From the NCBI GenBank assembly GCA_947502635.1, contig CANNAN010000004.1, positions 1 through 64,000 on the forward strand: a stretch of DNA of 64,000 nucleotides. Direction: 5' to 3'. Shown here in pieces: positions 29,050 to 38,951 of this stretch. How positions within the stretch are numbered: the stretch's first letter is position 1; every line of letters begins with the position of its first letter. The translations under genes were made by a program, and so were the position numbers. Below the pieces are notes generated by a model. That model did not search any database and was not told where the DNA came from. It worked only from the letters and a program-made list of their open reading frames with translations. The stretch is from an uncultured Flavobacteriaceae bacterium (GTDB lineage: Bacteria; Bacteroidota; Bacteroidia; Flavobacteriales; Flavobacteriaceae).

Positions 29050-31800
29050 TTATAGCGTAATATCTGGTTGTCTTCGCTTTTCATATTTTAAATCTTTTAA
29101 AATACTCGATTTAATACCAATAAAGAAATTCCATGAGCTTCTTGAGCTAAAAGGAACCCAACTAAAATTCATACGCCAACTTAATAAATCACGTTCAAAA
29201 CGCAGCTGTGTATATGTAAAGCCAGCATTTTTTAAATCGTATCCAGATGATGCTCCAAGAGACCATTTAGGCGATAATTCTATATCTCCAGAAAACATAA
29301 GTGAGTGCGATGAAATTTCTTTTTGTCGCCTAGAATTAGAATAGTTTACAGCATAGGCTAAACGCAAATTCCAAGGTATCTTATAATTATAATGTTCACT
29401 TGGAGGTTTATCTTCTTCGTCGTCTTTTTTATCATCGATCTGTTGATTAGCAAAATCTTCAGAAACTCCAAAAAGATCATCGGCGCGACCTCCACTACGT
29501 AAATTCTCTTCAAGATTTTTATCTTTTTCTTTATTATCACCCTTTTTACTTGATAAAGACCAACTGGTAGTTAGGTTTGCACTTGTTAATCTGAAAAGAC
29601 TTCCGCCATTATCAATATTGAATTTGTTGATTTTTTTGTTATTGTTATCTAATGCATAAGGATCCAGAGTAGCACCAAAATTCACACTCATTTTATTATC
29701 GAAAAGCTGTGTACCACCACTCATTCTAACAGGGCTCCACTGTAACGAATCGCCAGCAAAATTATAAGAAGTAGAAAAATTTAAATTATTTAATAAGATG
29801 ACTTTTTTAGGTTCTGTTGCGGTACTGTCTTTATCACGAACTTTTGCTTCTATATTATTAGATACAGAGATACCCATTGAACTTGAAAAGTTTTTACTTG
29901 GTGTTCCAAAAATGCCTCCTTCAAATCTGGTGAATTCAACATCACTCGTAGTTTGCCCGTCTGCACTAACAACTTCGTAACTATCATAATACTTATCAAA
30001 AGCAGGATTTATATTATAACTAATTGAAGGTCTTATAACATGTCTTATAGCTTTTATTTTAGGGTCTTTTCCTTCTTTTTCAAAATTAAACATTCCATAA
30101 ACAGTAGTTCCTACACTGGTGCTAAAATTATAAGTTCTAAAAGAGTCAAAACCATTTATCTCTTCAGTGACAGCTTCACGTTCTATAGGATCAAAAGTTT
30201 TGTTTATCGTTTTAAACGTCCAAATTTCGTTATAATTAGTGCTGGCACTAAGGCTGAAATATTTAAATACTTTAAAATTAGTACTTAATGGGATGGTATG
30301 TTGGAAACCTGCTTTAGCATCTTCAAACATTTCTTTTTTAAAGAAAAGAGAATCCGTTGTTTGAATTCTATTTTCGGCTCTCATATTATACTGTAAATTT
30401 ACATTTTGAATAATGCCTTTTTTAGATCCAGATTTTGTAGCAAAAGGATACATTCTGCCAACACTACCTTGAAATGTTGGAAGCGTCATGTTTATTGTCT
30501 CAGTATTCGTGTTTTGAGAATGTGTTGCTGTGAGACTAAAATTCACCTGAGGCTCTCCTTGAAATGTCTTTGAGTAGGATACAGAAGACGATAATGAATT
30601 ATTTAAAAAAGCGCCTGTATTAACTTGATTTACAGACGAACGGTAATAGGTGCTACTGCCTAGGTTAACCGAAGCTGAAAACCGTGAATTAGGATTCGCT
30701 TTAGAATCTTGACTATGAGACCAACGTAAGTTATAAATAGTGTTTCTAGAATAATCTGGAAAACCACGTTCACTATTAATTAAATTCTCATATCGAAAAC
30801 CTAAATTCCCTCTAAACTTATAACGCTTAGCATAAGTATTTTCTATTCGTAGACCATAACTACCATTGGTATAGTAATCACCAATAACCGCCAAATCCAC
30901 ATAATCGCTTATTGCGAAATAATAGCCGCCATTCTGTAAAAAGAATCCACGATCGTTTTGTTCACCAAAAGAGGGTATGATTAGCCCAGATGTTTGCGTC
31001 TCACTTTGTGGGAAAAAAGCAAAAGGAACACCAATAGGAGTAGGGACGTCATATATAAATAAATTGGCTAACCCCGTAACTATTTTTTTACCAGGTACAA
31101 TTTTTGCTTTCCGAAGCTTGATATAGTACTCAGGATCTTCGAGGTCTTCCGCAGTTGTATATTTAGCATTTTTTAAGAAGTAAACAGAATCATTTTCCTT
31201 CTTAGTAATTTGAGCAATTACTGTACCTTCACCTTGCTCTGTTTTAGAGTTAAAAATAAGTGCTTTTTTTGTCTCAGTATTAAAAATAATAGAATCGGGT
31301 TCTACAACATTTTTTCCTTGAGTAAAAACAGGCTTTTGAGTATAACCTTCAATAGAATCAGTTATTCCTTTCGCATAAATCGTGTTTTTAGTGTAATCAA
31401 TAACGATACTACCAGAAACAATATTCATATCGCCATAGTCAATCTTAGCTTGGTTGTACAAGTAAAGTTTTTGCTTTTTTTGATTGAATTTAGTGTAATC
31501 TTCGGCGTGATAGACAACGATATTTTCTAAAAGATCTTTTTTGGGAGCAATGGAATCTGTTAATGTAGAATCTTGACTTTTTTCAGAGGTTTCAGGAATA
31601 AGAAGACTGTCAGAACTAACAATAACACTATCCTTAACACTTTTGCTAATAGTTCTACCCTTTTTAGGAATATCTTGAGCAAAGCTTAACGTGTTAATAA
31701 ACACTGTAAAACTTAATGCAAAAAGTATTTTAAAGTTGTTTGTATGCAACGCTTTTAAATGTATTTTTGTAAAAGTATGGCTCGGTTTTTGAAAAGCCAA
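29050..31800 (-). CDS. LPS-assembly protein LptD-like
   Basis: 916 aa; OstA-like N-terminal domain (AKIDYGDMNIVSGSIVIDYTKNTIYAKG) and large C-terminal beta-barrel (PFAFFPQSETQTSGLIIPSFGEQNDRGFFLQNGGYYFAISDYVDLAVIGDYYTNGSYGL). Confidence 0.85.
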   Translation of the reverse strand: MAFQKPSHTFTKIHLKALHTNNFKILFALSFTVFINTLSFAQDIPKKGRTISKSVKDSVIVSSDSLLIPETSEKSQDSTLTDSIAPKKDLLENIVVYHAEDYTKFNQKKQKLYLYNQAKIDYGDMNIVSGSIVIDYTKNTIYAKGITDSIEGYTQKPVFTQGKNVVEPDSIIFNTETKKALIFNSKTEQGEGTVIAQITKKENDSVYFLKNAKYTTAEDLEDPEYYIKLRKAKIVPGKKIVTGLANLFIYDVPTPIGVPFAFFPQSETQTSGLIIPSFGEQNDRGFFLQNGGYYFAISDYVDLAVIGDYYTNGSYGLRIENTYAKRYKFRGNLGFRYENLINSERGFPDYSRNTIYNLRWSHSQDSKANPNSRFSASVNLGSSTYYRSSVNQVNTGAFLNNSLSSSVSYSKTFQGEPQVNFSLTATHSQNTNTETINMTLPTFQGSVGRMYPFATKSGSKKGIIQNVNLQYNMRAENRIQTTDSLFFKKEMFEDAKAGFQHTIPLSTNFKVFKYFSLSASTNYNEIWTFKTINKTFDPIEREAVTEEINGFDSFRTYNFSTSVGTTVYGMFNFEKEGKDPKIKAIRHVIRPSISYNINPAFDKYYDSYEVVSADGQTTSDVEFTRFEGGIFGTPSKNFSSSMGISVSNNIEAKVRDKDSTATEPKKVILLNNLNFSTSYNFAGDSLQWSPVRMSGGTQLFDNKMSVNFGATLDPYALDNNNKKINKFNIDNGGSLFRLTSANLTTSWSLSSKKGDNKEKDKNLEENLRSGGRADDLFGVSEDFANQQIDDKKDDEEDKPPSEHYNYKIPWNLRLAYAVNYSNSRRQKEISSHSLMFSGDIELSPKWSLGASSGYDLKNAGFTYTQLRFERDLLSWRMNFSWVPFSSRSSWNFFIGIKSSILKDLKYEKRRQPDITL

Positions 31801-31967
31801 AATTACATATATTTTTCTGTGATTGATTTAATAATCAATTAAAAATTTAAAATTAAAATAAACCGAGTTTTTTAATCGATGAAACACTTAGAAATTATCC
31901 TTGCTAAAGCAATAAATATAAATTAAAGTGTTACATGCTTTCGATTAAAAATAAATCTATATACCAC

Positions 31968-33074
31968 ATGAAAACGCACAGAGTATTACTTTTCGTATCC
32001 TTTATAATAGTATTAACATTTTCTTCATTTACAAAAACAGATGAGAATCTAAATAAAGATAAATTTGTTGTTGTGTTAGATGCAGGTCATGGTGGTCATG
32101 ACCCAGGTAATTTAGGGAATGGCTATAAAGAAAAGGATATTGCCTTAAAAATAGTTTTAGAAGTAGGGAAACAACTTCAGAAAAACCCTAATATAAAAGT
32201 TGTTTATACACGAAAAAAGGATGTGTTTATCGATTTGTTTGTTAGAGGGCAAATAGCGAATAAAGCGAATGCAGATTTATTCGTATCTGTACATTGTAAT
32301 TCCCACAGTTCTCAGGCTCATGGAACAGAAACCTTTGTATTAGGAACCCATAGAAATAAGACGAATTTTGAAGTAGCCAAAAAGGAAAACTCAGTGATTT
32401 TTCTTGAAAATGATTATGAAAAAAATTATGCAGGATTCGACCCAAATTCACCAGAATCTGTTATGAGTATACTATTGAGTCAAGAAGAATATCTAGATCA
32501 AAGTATTATGTTGGCGAGTTTAATACAAAAAAAATTCACCAATACATTAAAACGTAAAAACAGAGGCGTTAAACAGGCAGGATTCATCGTTTTGCATCAA
32601 ACGGTTATGCCAAGTGTTTTAGTTGAAACAGGTTTTTTATCATATAAAAGAGAAGGTTCTTATTTAAATTCCAAAAAAGGACAACAACAAATCTCTAATT
32701 CTATTGCTAAAGCTATTTTGGAATACAAAAAGAGCTTAGATAAAAATGTAAATGATTTTTCAGTAGTAAATAATGATGACACATTAGAATCCGTTGAAAC
32801 AACCTTAAGCGATATTGTTTTTAAAGTTCAAATTGCTGCAGGTTCAACACCGCTTGAAACGGAGCCTTATAATTTTAAAGGGTTACATGGGATATCTCGT
32901 TTAAAAGATGGACTTGTTTATAAATATTTTTATGGAGCTACATCAAGTTACGATAAAATAAAAGAACTAGAAGAAGAAGCTACAGAAAAGGGGTATACAT
33001 CAAGTTTCATTGTCGCTTTCAAAGACGGAAAAAAAATAGCATTAATAGATGCTTTAAAAACAACCGCTAATTAA
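31968..33074 (+). CDS. N-acetylmuramoyl-L-alanine amidase
   Basis: VVLDAGHGGHDPGNLG, SVHCNSHS, VLVETGFLSY. Start could also be 31935. Confidence 0.95.
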   Translation: MKTHRVLLFVSFIIVLTFSSFTKTDENLNKDKFVVVLDAGHGGHDPGNLGNGYKEKDIALKIVLEVGKQLQKNPNIKVVYTRKKDVFIDLFVRGQIANKANADLFVSVHCNSHSSQAHGTETFVLGTHRNKTNFEVAKKENSVIFLENDYEKNYAGFDPNSPESVMSILLSQEEYLDQSIMLASLIQKKFTNTLKRKNRGVKQAGFIVLHQTVMPSVLVETGFLSYKREGSYLNSKKGQQQISNSIAKAILEYKKSLDKNVNDFSVVNNDDTLESVETTLSDIVFKVQIAAGSTPLETEPYNFKGLHGISRLKDGLVYKYFYGATSSYDKIKELEEEATEKGYTSSFIVAFKDGKKIALIDALKTTAN

Positions 33075-33124
33075 GCGGTTTCTTTCAAATTTATTTTAAA
33101 TTTGTTTTCTAATACATTTTTAGT

Positions 33125-34057
33125 TTGAAAATATCAAAAGAAGTTAAAACAGGCATATTAGTAATTTTAGGGGTCATCCTATTTATTTTTGGATTTAATT
33201 ATTTAAAAGGTCAAAATTTATTCGATTCTAATAATGTTTATTATACAGAGTTTGATTATAATGCCTTAACCCAATCGTCGTTAGTTACAGTTAAAGGGAA
33301 TGCTGTTGGGAAAATAAAAGACATCACTTATGATTATAAAACAGGAAAAACCAGAGTCTCATTTTTTATAAATGAAGAATTGAAGTTTTCGAAAAATAGT
33401 GTCGTTAGACTCTATGAAACCAGTTTAATGGGAGGCAATGCGATAGCTATAATATTAGCTGAAGATGGCGATATTGCAAAACCTGGAGCTGTTTTAAAAT
33501 CTGAAGTAGAAACAGGATTGGTATCCAGTCTTTCAAAGAATTTTTCTGGAATTAGTAATGAATTAAACTCAACACTAAGAGCGACAGATACGTTATTTAC
33601 GAGTTTAAATACGTTTGTTAATGATCAATCTGAAGCAGGACTTAAAAGTACTATTAAAGAGCTAAATGAAACTCTGAGATCCTTTAAAACGACATCTAAT
33701 AAAGTTAATAGTGTACTCACTAAAAATGATAAGAATATTGCTGGTATTCTAGAAAAGTTTAAAGCAACTAGTGATGGCTTAGCAGCGTTAACAGCAGAAT
33801 TAAAAAATGCTAATGTTGGTGCAACAGTACAAAACTTAAACAAAACGCTTAGTAATTTAAATGGCATATTAGCAACTATTGATAAAGGAGAAGGTTCTAT
33901 AGGAAAGCTTCTTAAAGATGAAACCTTGTATAATAATTTAGAAGGTGCTACTAAAGAAATGGAAGCGTTATTAAAAGATATCAAGCTACATCCAAAGCGT
34001 TATTTCAGAATTTTGTCAAAAAAAGAAATTCCATATAAAGAAGAGGAAACTAAATAA
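33125..34057 (+). CDS. MCE/MlaD family protein
   Basis: KISKEVKTGILVILGVILFIFGFNYLKGQNLF; single TM plus MCE domain. TTG start. Confidence 0.9.
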   Translation: MKISKEVKTGILVILGVILFIFGFNYLKGQNLFDSNNVYYTEFDYNALTQSSLVTVKGNAVGKIKDITYDYKTGKTRVSFFINEELKFSKNSVVRLYETSLMGGNAIAIILAEDGDIAKPGAVLKSEVETGLVSSLSKNFSGISNELNSTLRATDTLFTSLNTFVNDQSEAGLKSTIKELNETLRSFKTTSNKVNSVLTKNDKNIAGILEKFKATSDGLAALTAELKNANVGATVQNLNKTLSNLNGILATIDKGEGSIGKLLKDETLYNNLEGATKEMEALLKDIKLHPKRYFRILSKKEIPYKEEETK

Positions 34058-34062
34058 ACTTT

Positions 34063-35367
34063 ATGCAATATTTACCTAACATTCTTTTTGCTATACTTCT
34101 AATAATAGGTATTGGTTATTTTATTAAAAATGTAAAAAAACTGACTCGAAATATTAAGTTAGGGCGCGACATAGATGTTAATGATAATAAGTCGCAGCGC
34201 TGGAAAAACATGAGCATGATTGCGTTAGGTCAAAGTAAAATGGTACGTCGTCCCGTTGCAGGCTTTTTACATGTTGTTGTATATGTTGGTTTTATAATAA
34301 TTAATATTGAAGTTTTAGAAATTATTATAGATGGCTTATTTGGCAAACACCGTATTTTTTCTTTTCTAGGAAGCTTGTATGGAACATTAATAGGAGCTTT
34401 TGAAGTGTTAGCACTTTTGGTTTTTGCATCCATAATCCTTTTTTGGATTAGAAGAAACATCATAAAATTAAAACGTTTTTGGAAATCAGAAATGACGAGT
34501 TGGCCAAAAAATGATGCGAATTACATTTTGTATTTTGAAATGGTGCTTATGACCCTGTTTATTGTTATGAATGCTACAGATATTCATTTCCAAGAGATGA
34601 ACTCAGGTAATGTGATCAGTCAATTTATAACACCTTGGTTTAGTGGTTTATCTAGTAATACATTGCATTTTATTGAAAGAGGCGCATGGTGGCTACATAT
34701 TATAGGTATACTAGTTTTCTTAAATTATCTTTATTTTTCAAAACATTTACACATATTATTAGCATTTCCGAATACATATTACGGTAAATTACAACCTAAA
34801 GGACAACTGGATAATTTAGAAGCTGTTACAAAAGAGGTGAAAATGATGATGGATCCTAACATCGATCCATTTGCAACACCAGAAGAAGAGGAAAGTGAAG
34901 CTCCTGCTAAATTTGGAGCTAGTGATGTGCAAGATTTAAACTGGGTACAATTATTAAATGCCTATACATGTACTGAGTGTGGCCGTTGTACGAGTGAATG
35001 TCCTGCTAATCAAACAGGTAAAAAGTTATCGCCACGAAAAATCATGATGGATACCAGAGACCGTTTAGAGGAAGTTGGTAAAAATATAGATACTAATAAA
35101 GGTGAATTTAAGGATGACGGAAAACAGTTATTAGACAATTATATCACAAGAGAAGAGCTTTGGGCATGTACTTCATGTAATGCTTGTGTAGAAGCTTGTC
35201 CAGTAAGTATAGATCCATTATCAATCATTCTAGAGATGCGTCGTTATTTAGTTATGGAGCAGTCTGCTGCTCCTGTAGAATTAAATAATATGATGACTAA
35301 TATTGAAAACAATGGCGCACCGTGGCCATACAATCAAATGGATCGATTAAATTGGAAAAACGAATAG
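34063..35367 (+). CDS. Membrane-bound 4Fe-4S protein (heterodisulfide-reductase-like)
   Basis: Two CxxCxxCxxxC clusters (CTECGRCTSECP, CTSCNACVEACP) after a multi-TM N-terminus. Confidence 0.88.
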   Translation: MQYLPNILFAILLIIGIGYFIKNVKKLTRNIKLGRDIDVNDNKSQRWKNMSMIALGQSKMVRRPVAGFLHVVVYVGFIIINIEVLEIIIDGLFGKHRIFSFLGSLYGTLIGAFEVLALLVFASIILFWIRRNIIKLKRFWKSEMTSWPKNDANYILYFEMVLMTLFIVMNATDIHFQEMNSGNVISQFITPWFSGLSSNTLHFIERGAWWLHIIGILVFLNYLYFSKHLHILLAFPNTYYGKLQPKGQLDNLEAVTKEVKMMMDPNIDPFATPEEEESEAPAKFGASDVQDLNWVQLLNAYTCTECGRCTSECPANQTGKKLSPRKIMMDTRDRLEEVGKNIDTNKGEFKDDGKQLLDNYITREELWACTSCNACVEACPVSIDPLSIILEMRRYLVMEQSAAPVELNNMMTNIENNGAPWPYNQMDRLNWKNE

Positions 35368-35408
35368 TTTATTATATAAATTATAAAATCAAAAAATCAA
35401 AATAAGGA

Positions 35409-36200
35409 ATGAGCGAATTACTAAAAGTGCCAACTATGGCAGAATTTATGGCTCAAGGCAAACAACCTGAAGTATTATTTTGGGTTGGTTGTGCTGGTAG
35501 TTTTGATGATAGAGCAAAAAAAATAACAAAGGCCTTTGTTAAATTATTAAACAAATCTAATGTTGAATTTGCAGTATTAGGAACCGAAGAAAGTTGTACA
35601 GGAGATCCAGCAAAGCGATCAGGAAACGAATTTTTATTTCAAATGCAGGCGGTAACCAATATAGAAGTACTAAATGCGTATGAAGTAAAAAAAATAGTAA
35701 CAGCCTGTCCGCATTGTTTTAACACTATTAAAAATGAATACCCAGAATTAGGTGGTAAATATGAGGTGGTGCACCATACGCAGTTTTTAAAAAGCTTACT
35801 TGATGATGGGCGCTTAACTATAGAAGGTGGTCAATTTAAAGGAAAACGTATTACGTTTCACGATCCTTGTTATTTAGGAAGAGCTAATAATGTCTATGAG
35901 GCACCAAGAGAACTTATACAAAAATTAGAAGCAGAACTGGTTGAAATGAAAAACTGTAGGCGCAATGGTTTATGTTGTGGAGCAGGTGGTGCGCAAATGT
36001 TTAAGGATGCAGAAAAAGGGGATAAAGAAGTTAATGTAGAAAGAACAGAACAAGCATTAGATGTTAAACCAGAAATCATTGCAGCAGGCTGCCCATTTTG
36101 TAACACGATGATGACAGATGGTGTTAAGGCTAAGGAAAAAGAAGCTGATGTAGCTGTGATGGATATAGCAGAATTGATTGCCAATGCACAGGATTTGTAA
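35409..36200 (+). CDS. (Fe-S)-binding protein with CCG (cysteine-rich) domains, HdrB-like
   Basis: VGCAGSFDDRAKK...GDPAKRSGNEF...CCGAGGAQMFK...CPFCNTMM. Confidence 0.9.
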   Translation: MSELLKVPTMAEFMAQGKQPEVLFWVGCAGSFDDRAKKITKAFVKLLNKSNVEFAVLGTEESCTGDPAKRSGNEFLFQMQAVTNIEVLNAYEVKKIVTACPHCFNTIKNEYPELGGKYEVVHHTQFLKSLLDDGRLTIEGGQFKGKRITFHDPCYLGRANNVYEAPRELIQKLEAELVEMKNCRRNGLCCGAGGAQMFKDAEKGDKEVNVERTEQALDVKPEIIAAGCPFCNTMMTDGVKAKEKEADVAVMDIAELIANAQDL

Positions 36201-36703
36201 TGGAAAGTAACGTATGTCCAGCTTGTAAAAACGATAATGATTCTAATATAAATTTATGTGTTAAATGTGAATTTCCTTTTAATGGAACCGAAAAAGAAAA
36301 GTCAATTCACATAGGTAGGTTTATAGGAAAGAAAGGAATTATTTTTGACGCCGAAGATTCTTTAACAAAAAGTCAAAACTTACTTTATCTAGCAGCAGGA
36401 TTTTATATTTTAGGCCTTATAGTAAATTTTTCAATATTGTTGAATCATTTAATTGCCCTAGTCTTTAATATAGTAGTTATTATAGTAATTGCGTTAAGTG
36501 GTTTTCTTTTAAAAAAATCACCACTACTTTTCTTAATTATTCCTTTAACTGTTCTTTTAATGGTCTATTTTTTAAACTACCTTGTAGACCCTAATAGTAT
36601 TTTAAGAGGTATTCTTTTTAAGTTTTTAATTTTAGGAAGTTTAATCTTTAGTATTTATAATTATTTAGTATCCGAAAAGTTTAAGAAAAAATATAATTTT
36701 TAG
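36200..36703 (+). CDS. Zinc-ribbon multi-TM membrane protein
   Basis: CPACKNDNDSNINLCVKCEFPF followed by hydrophobic segments. Confidence 0.7.
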   Translation: MESNVCPACKNDNDSNINLCVKCEFPFNGTEKEKSIHIGRFIGKKGIIFDAEDSLTKSQNLLYLAAGFYILGLIVNFSILLNHLIALVFNIVVIIVIALSGFLLKKSPLLFLIIPLTVLLMVYFLNYLVDPNSILRGILFKFLILGSLIFSIYNYLVSEKFKKKYNF

Positions 36704-36712
36704 AATAGAATC

Positions 36713-37198
36713 ATGTTAGTAGATTTTAACATATTACCAGAAGAATCCCGGGTTTGGATTTATCAAGCAAATCGCTCATTTACCGAGCAAGAAATAGAAG
36801 AAATTCAATCAAAACTAAATATCTTTATTGAAAATTGGACAGCCCATGGAAGCGATTTACAAGCTGGACATTTAATTAAATATAAACGTTTTATCGTTAT
36901 AGGTTTGAATCAAAATCTAAATACAGCAACAGGCTGTTCTATCGATGCTTCAGTTCATTTTATTCAACAATTAGAAAAAGAATATCATGTTGATTTAATG
37001 GATAAAATGAATGTATCTTACAAACAAGGCGAATATATCGCTTATAAACCACTTGTTGATTTCAAGAAAATGGCTAAAGATAAAGCCGTTTCAAAAAATA
37101 CCATTGTCTTCAATAATTTAGTAACCAATATTTCAGAATTCAAAGAAAATTGGGAAGTTCCAGCAAGTGAGAGTTGGCATAGTAGGTTTGTTAAATAG
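36713..37198 (+). CDS. Conserved Bacteroidota protein of unknown function (often labelled 'ABC transporter ATPase' without a Walker motif)
   Basis: ILPEESRVWIYQANRSFTEQEIEEI...AHGSDLQAGHLIKYKRFIVIGLNQ...ATGCSIDASVHFI. No P-loop visible. Confidence 0.75.
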   Translation: MLVDFNILPEESRVWIYQANRSFTEQEIEEIQSKLNIFIENWTAHGSDLQAGHLIKYKRFIVIGLNQNLNTATGCSIDASVHFIQQLEKEYHVDLMDKMNVSYKQGEYIAYKPLVDFKKMAKDKAVSKNTIVFNNLVTNISEFKENWEVPASESWHSRFVK

Positions 37199-37404
37199 TT
37201 TATTTGTAATTAAAAACTTCAAATTATCCATTCTTAACAATACCTCATTTAACAAGATAGCGTTCTAGTGAATTATGGCTGATCATAATATTTCGTTTTA
37301 CTTTAAAAATTTTATAAAATTACGAGGTATTTACCTTAAAAAAACTTTTATATATCAAATAGAATAATGATTTTTACAGCTTTCAAAAGAGTAAACATGA
37401 AATT

Positions 37405-38628
37405 ATGGCGAACGATATTATCTTATTAAATATTTCAGGACAAGATAAACCAGGATTAACCTCTAGTTTAACTTCTGTTTTAGCAGAATATGGAGCTAAA
37501 GTATTAGATATTGGACAAGCAAATATTCATGATACACTATCCCTAGGGATATTATTTGAAATTAAATCTGGGGCAAAATCGGCAGCTGTATTAAAAGATA
37601 TACTTTTTAAGGCTTACGAATTAGGCATTACAGCAAAGTTTACACCAATTACACTCGAAAATTATGAGAAATGGGTAAGTTCACAAGGAAAAGATAGATA
37701 TATTGTTACCATTTTAGGAGAGAAATTAGCAGCTGAGCAAATATCTGAAGTTACTAAAGTAATATCAGAAAAGAATTTAAATATAGATTCGATAAAAAGG
37801 CTTACTGGACGTTTATCTTTAGTTAAACCTGTTGAATATCCCAGAGCGTCTATCCAACTATCCATTCGAGGAGTTATTGATGATAAAGCAGAAATGACAG
37901 CTAAATTCATGGAAATTTCCAGAGAATTGGATGTTGATATCGCTTTTCAAGAAGATAATATTTATAGAAGAAATAGACGTTTGGTTTGTTTTGATATGGA
38001 TTCTACGCTAATACAAACTGAGGTTATTGATGAATTAGCTGAATTGGCTGGTGTGGGTGATGAAGTAAAAGCAATTACAGAATCTGCTATGCAGGGAGAA
38101 ATTGACTTTACAGAGAGCTTTAAAAGACGCATGAAATTACTCAAAGGCTTAAGTGAAGATGTGCTTCATGATGTTGCCATTAATTTACCTATAACTAAAG
38201 GAGCCAAAAGGCTTATAGATACTTTAAAAAGTTATGGATTTAAAACAGCTATTCTATCTGGTGGGTTTACTTATTTTGGACATTATTTAAAAGAAGAATT
38301 GGGTATGGATTATGTCTATGCTAACCAATTAGAAATTAAAGATGGCGTTTTAACAGGGGGGTATCTTGGAGATATTGTCGATGGCAATAAAAAAGCAGAA
38401 TATCTTAAAGAAATTGCCAGAAATGAAGAAATAGATATAAGTCAAACTATTGCAGTTGGTGATGGTGCAAATGATCTTCCAATGCTTAACCTTGCTGGTT
38501 TAGGGATTGCTTTTCATGCAAAACCAACAGTAAAAGATAATGCGCAAAGTTCAATATCAAGTATAGGGCTAGATGGTGTGTTATATTTATTAGGTTACCA
38601 TGATAGGCACATCGATTTAATAGAATAA
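37405..38628 (+). CDS. serB: Phosphoserine phosphatase with N-terminal ACT domains
   Basis: CFDMDSTLIQTEVIDELAELAGV, AILSGGFTYF, VGDGANDLPML. Confidence 0.95.
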   Translation: MANDIILLNISGQDKPGLTSSLTSVLAEYGAKVLDIGQANIHDTLSLGILFEIKSGAKSAAVLKDILFKAYELGITAKFTPITLENYEKWVSSQGKDRYIVTILGEKLAAEQISEVTKVISEKNLNIDSIKRLTGRLSLVKPVEYPRASIQLSIRGVIDDKAEMTAKFMEISRELDVDIAFQEDNIYRRNRRLVCFDMDSTLIQTEVIDELAELAGVGDEVKAITESAMQGEIDFTESFKRRMKLLKGLSEDVLHDVAINLPITKGAKRLIDTLKSYGFKTAILSGGFTYFGHYLKEELGMDYVYANQLEIKDGVLTGGYLGDIVDGNKKAEYLKEIARNEEIDISQTIAVGDGANDLPMLNLAGLGIAFHAKPTVKDNAQSSISSIGLDGVLYLLGYHDRHIDLIE

Positions 38629-38951
38629 TTGAACGCCCAAATTTAAGTATAACCTTGTCTGCTACAGATATTATTCGTTTTCTATATTTGAATAGTCTGT
38701 AAAATACTTTCTGATTATAGGAAAACATTAAAAAGCATACCTATTTCAAGGATTACAATAGTCTTCAATACTTTAGCTAAAACTGTCAGAGCATTAATAA
38801 AACAGATAATTAACAGATAGTGATAGTTAATATTGTTGGTTTTTGAAATAGTAGTTAGTTATTTCTTTAAAAATCTACCTTAAAGTCTTTTTATCTTCTC
38901 TTTAAAAGTGTTAATTTGGCATTATTATTAGTATAAATTTAATAACTATTA

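Noticed and set aside
29358-31530. Several ORFs overlapping lptD (29358-29540 -, 29798-29980 +, 30040-30288 +, 31210-31530 +)
   Set aside because: Embedded in the lptD-like coding region; treated as spurious.
36713-37198. Annotation as an ABC transporter ATPase
   Set aside because: No Walker A, Walker B or signature motif visible in the 161-aa protein; kept as unknown function.
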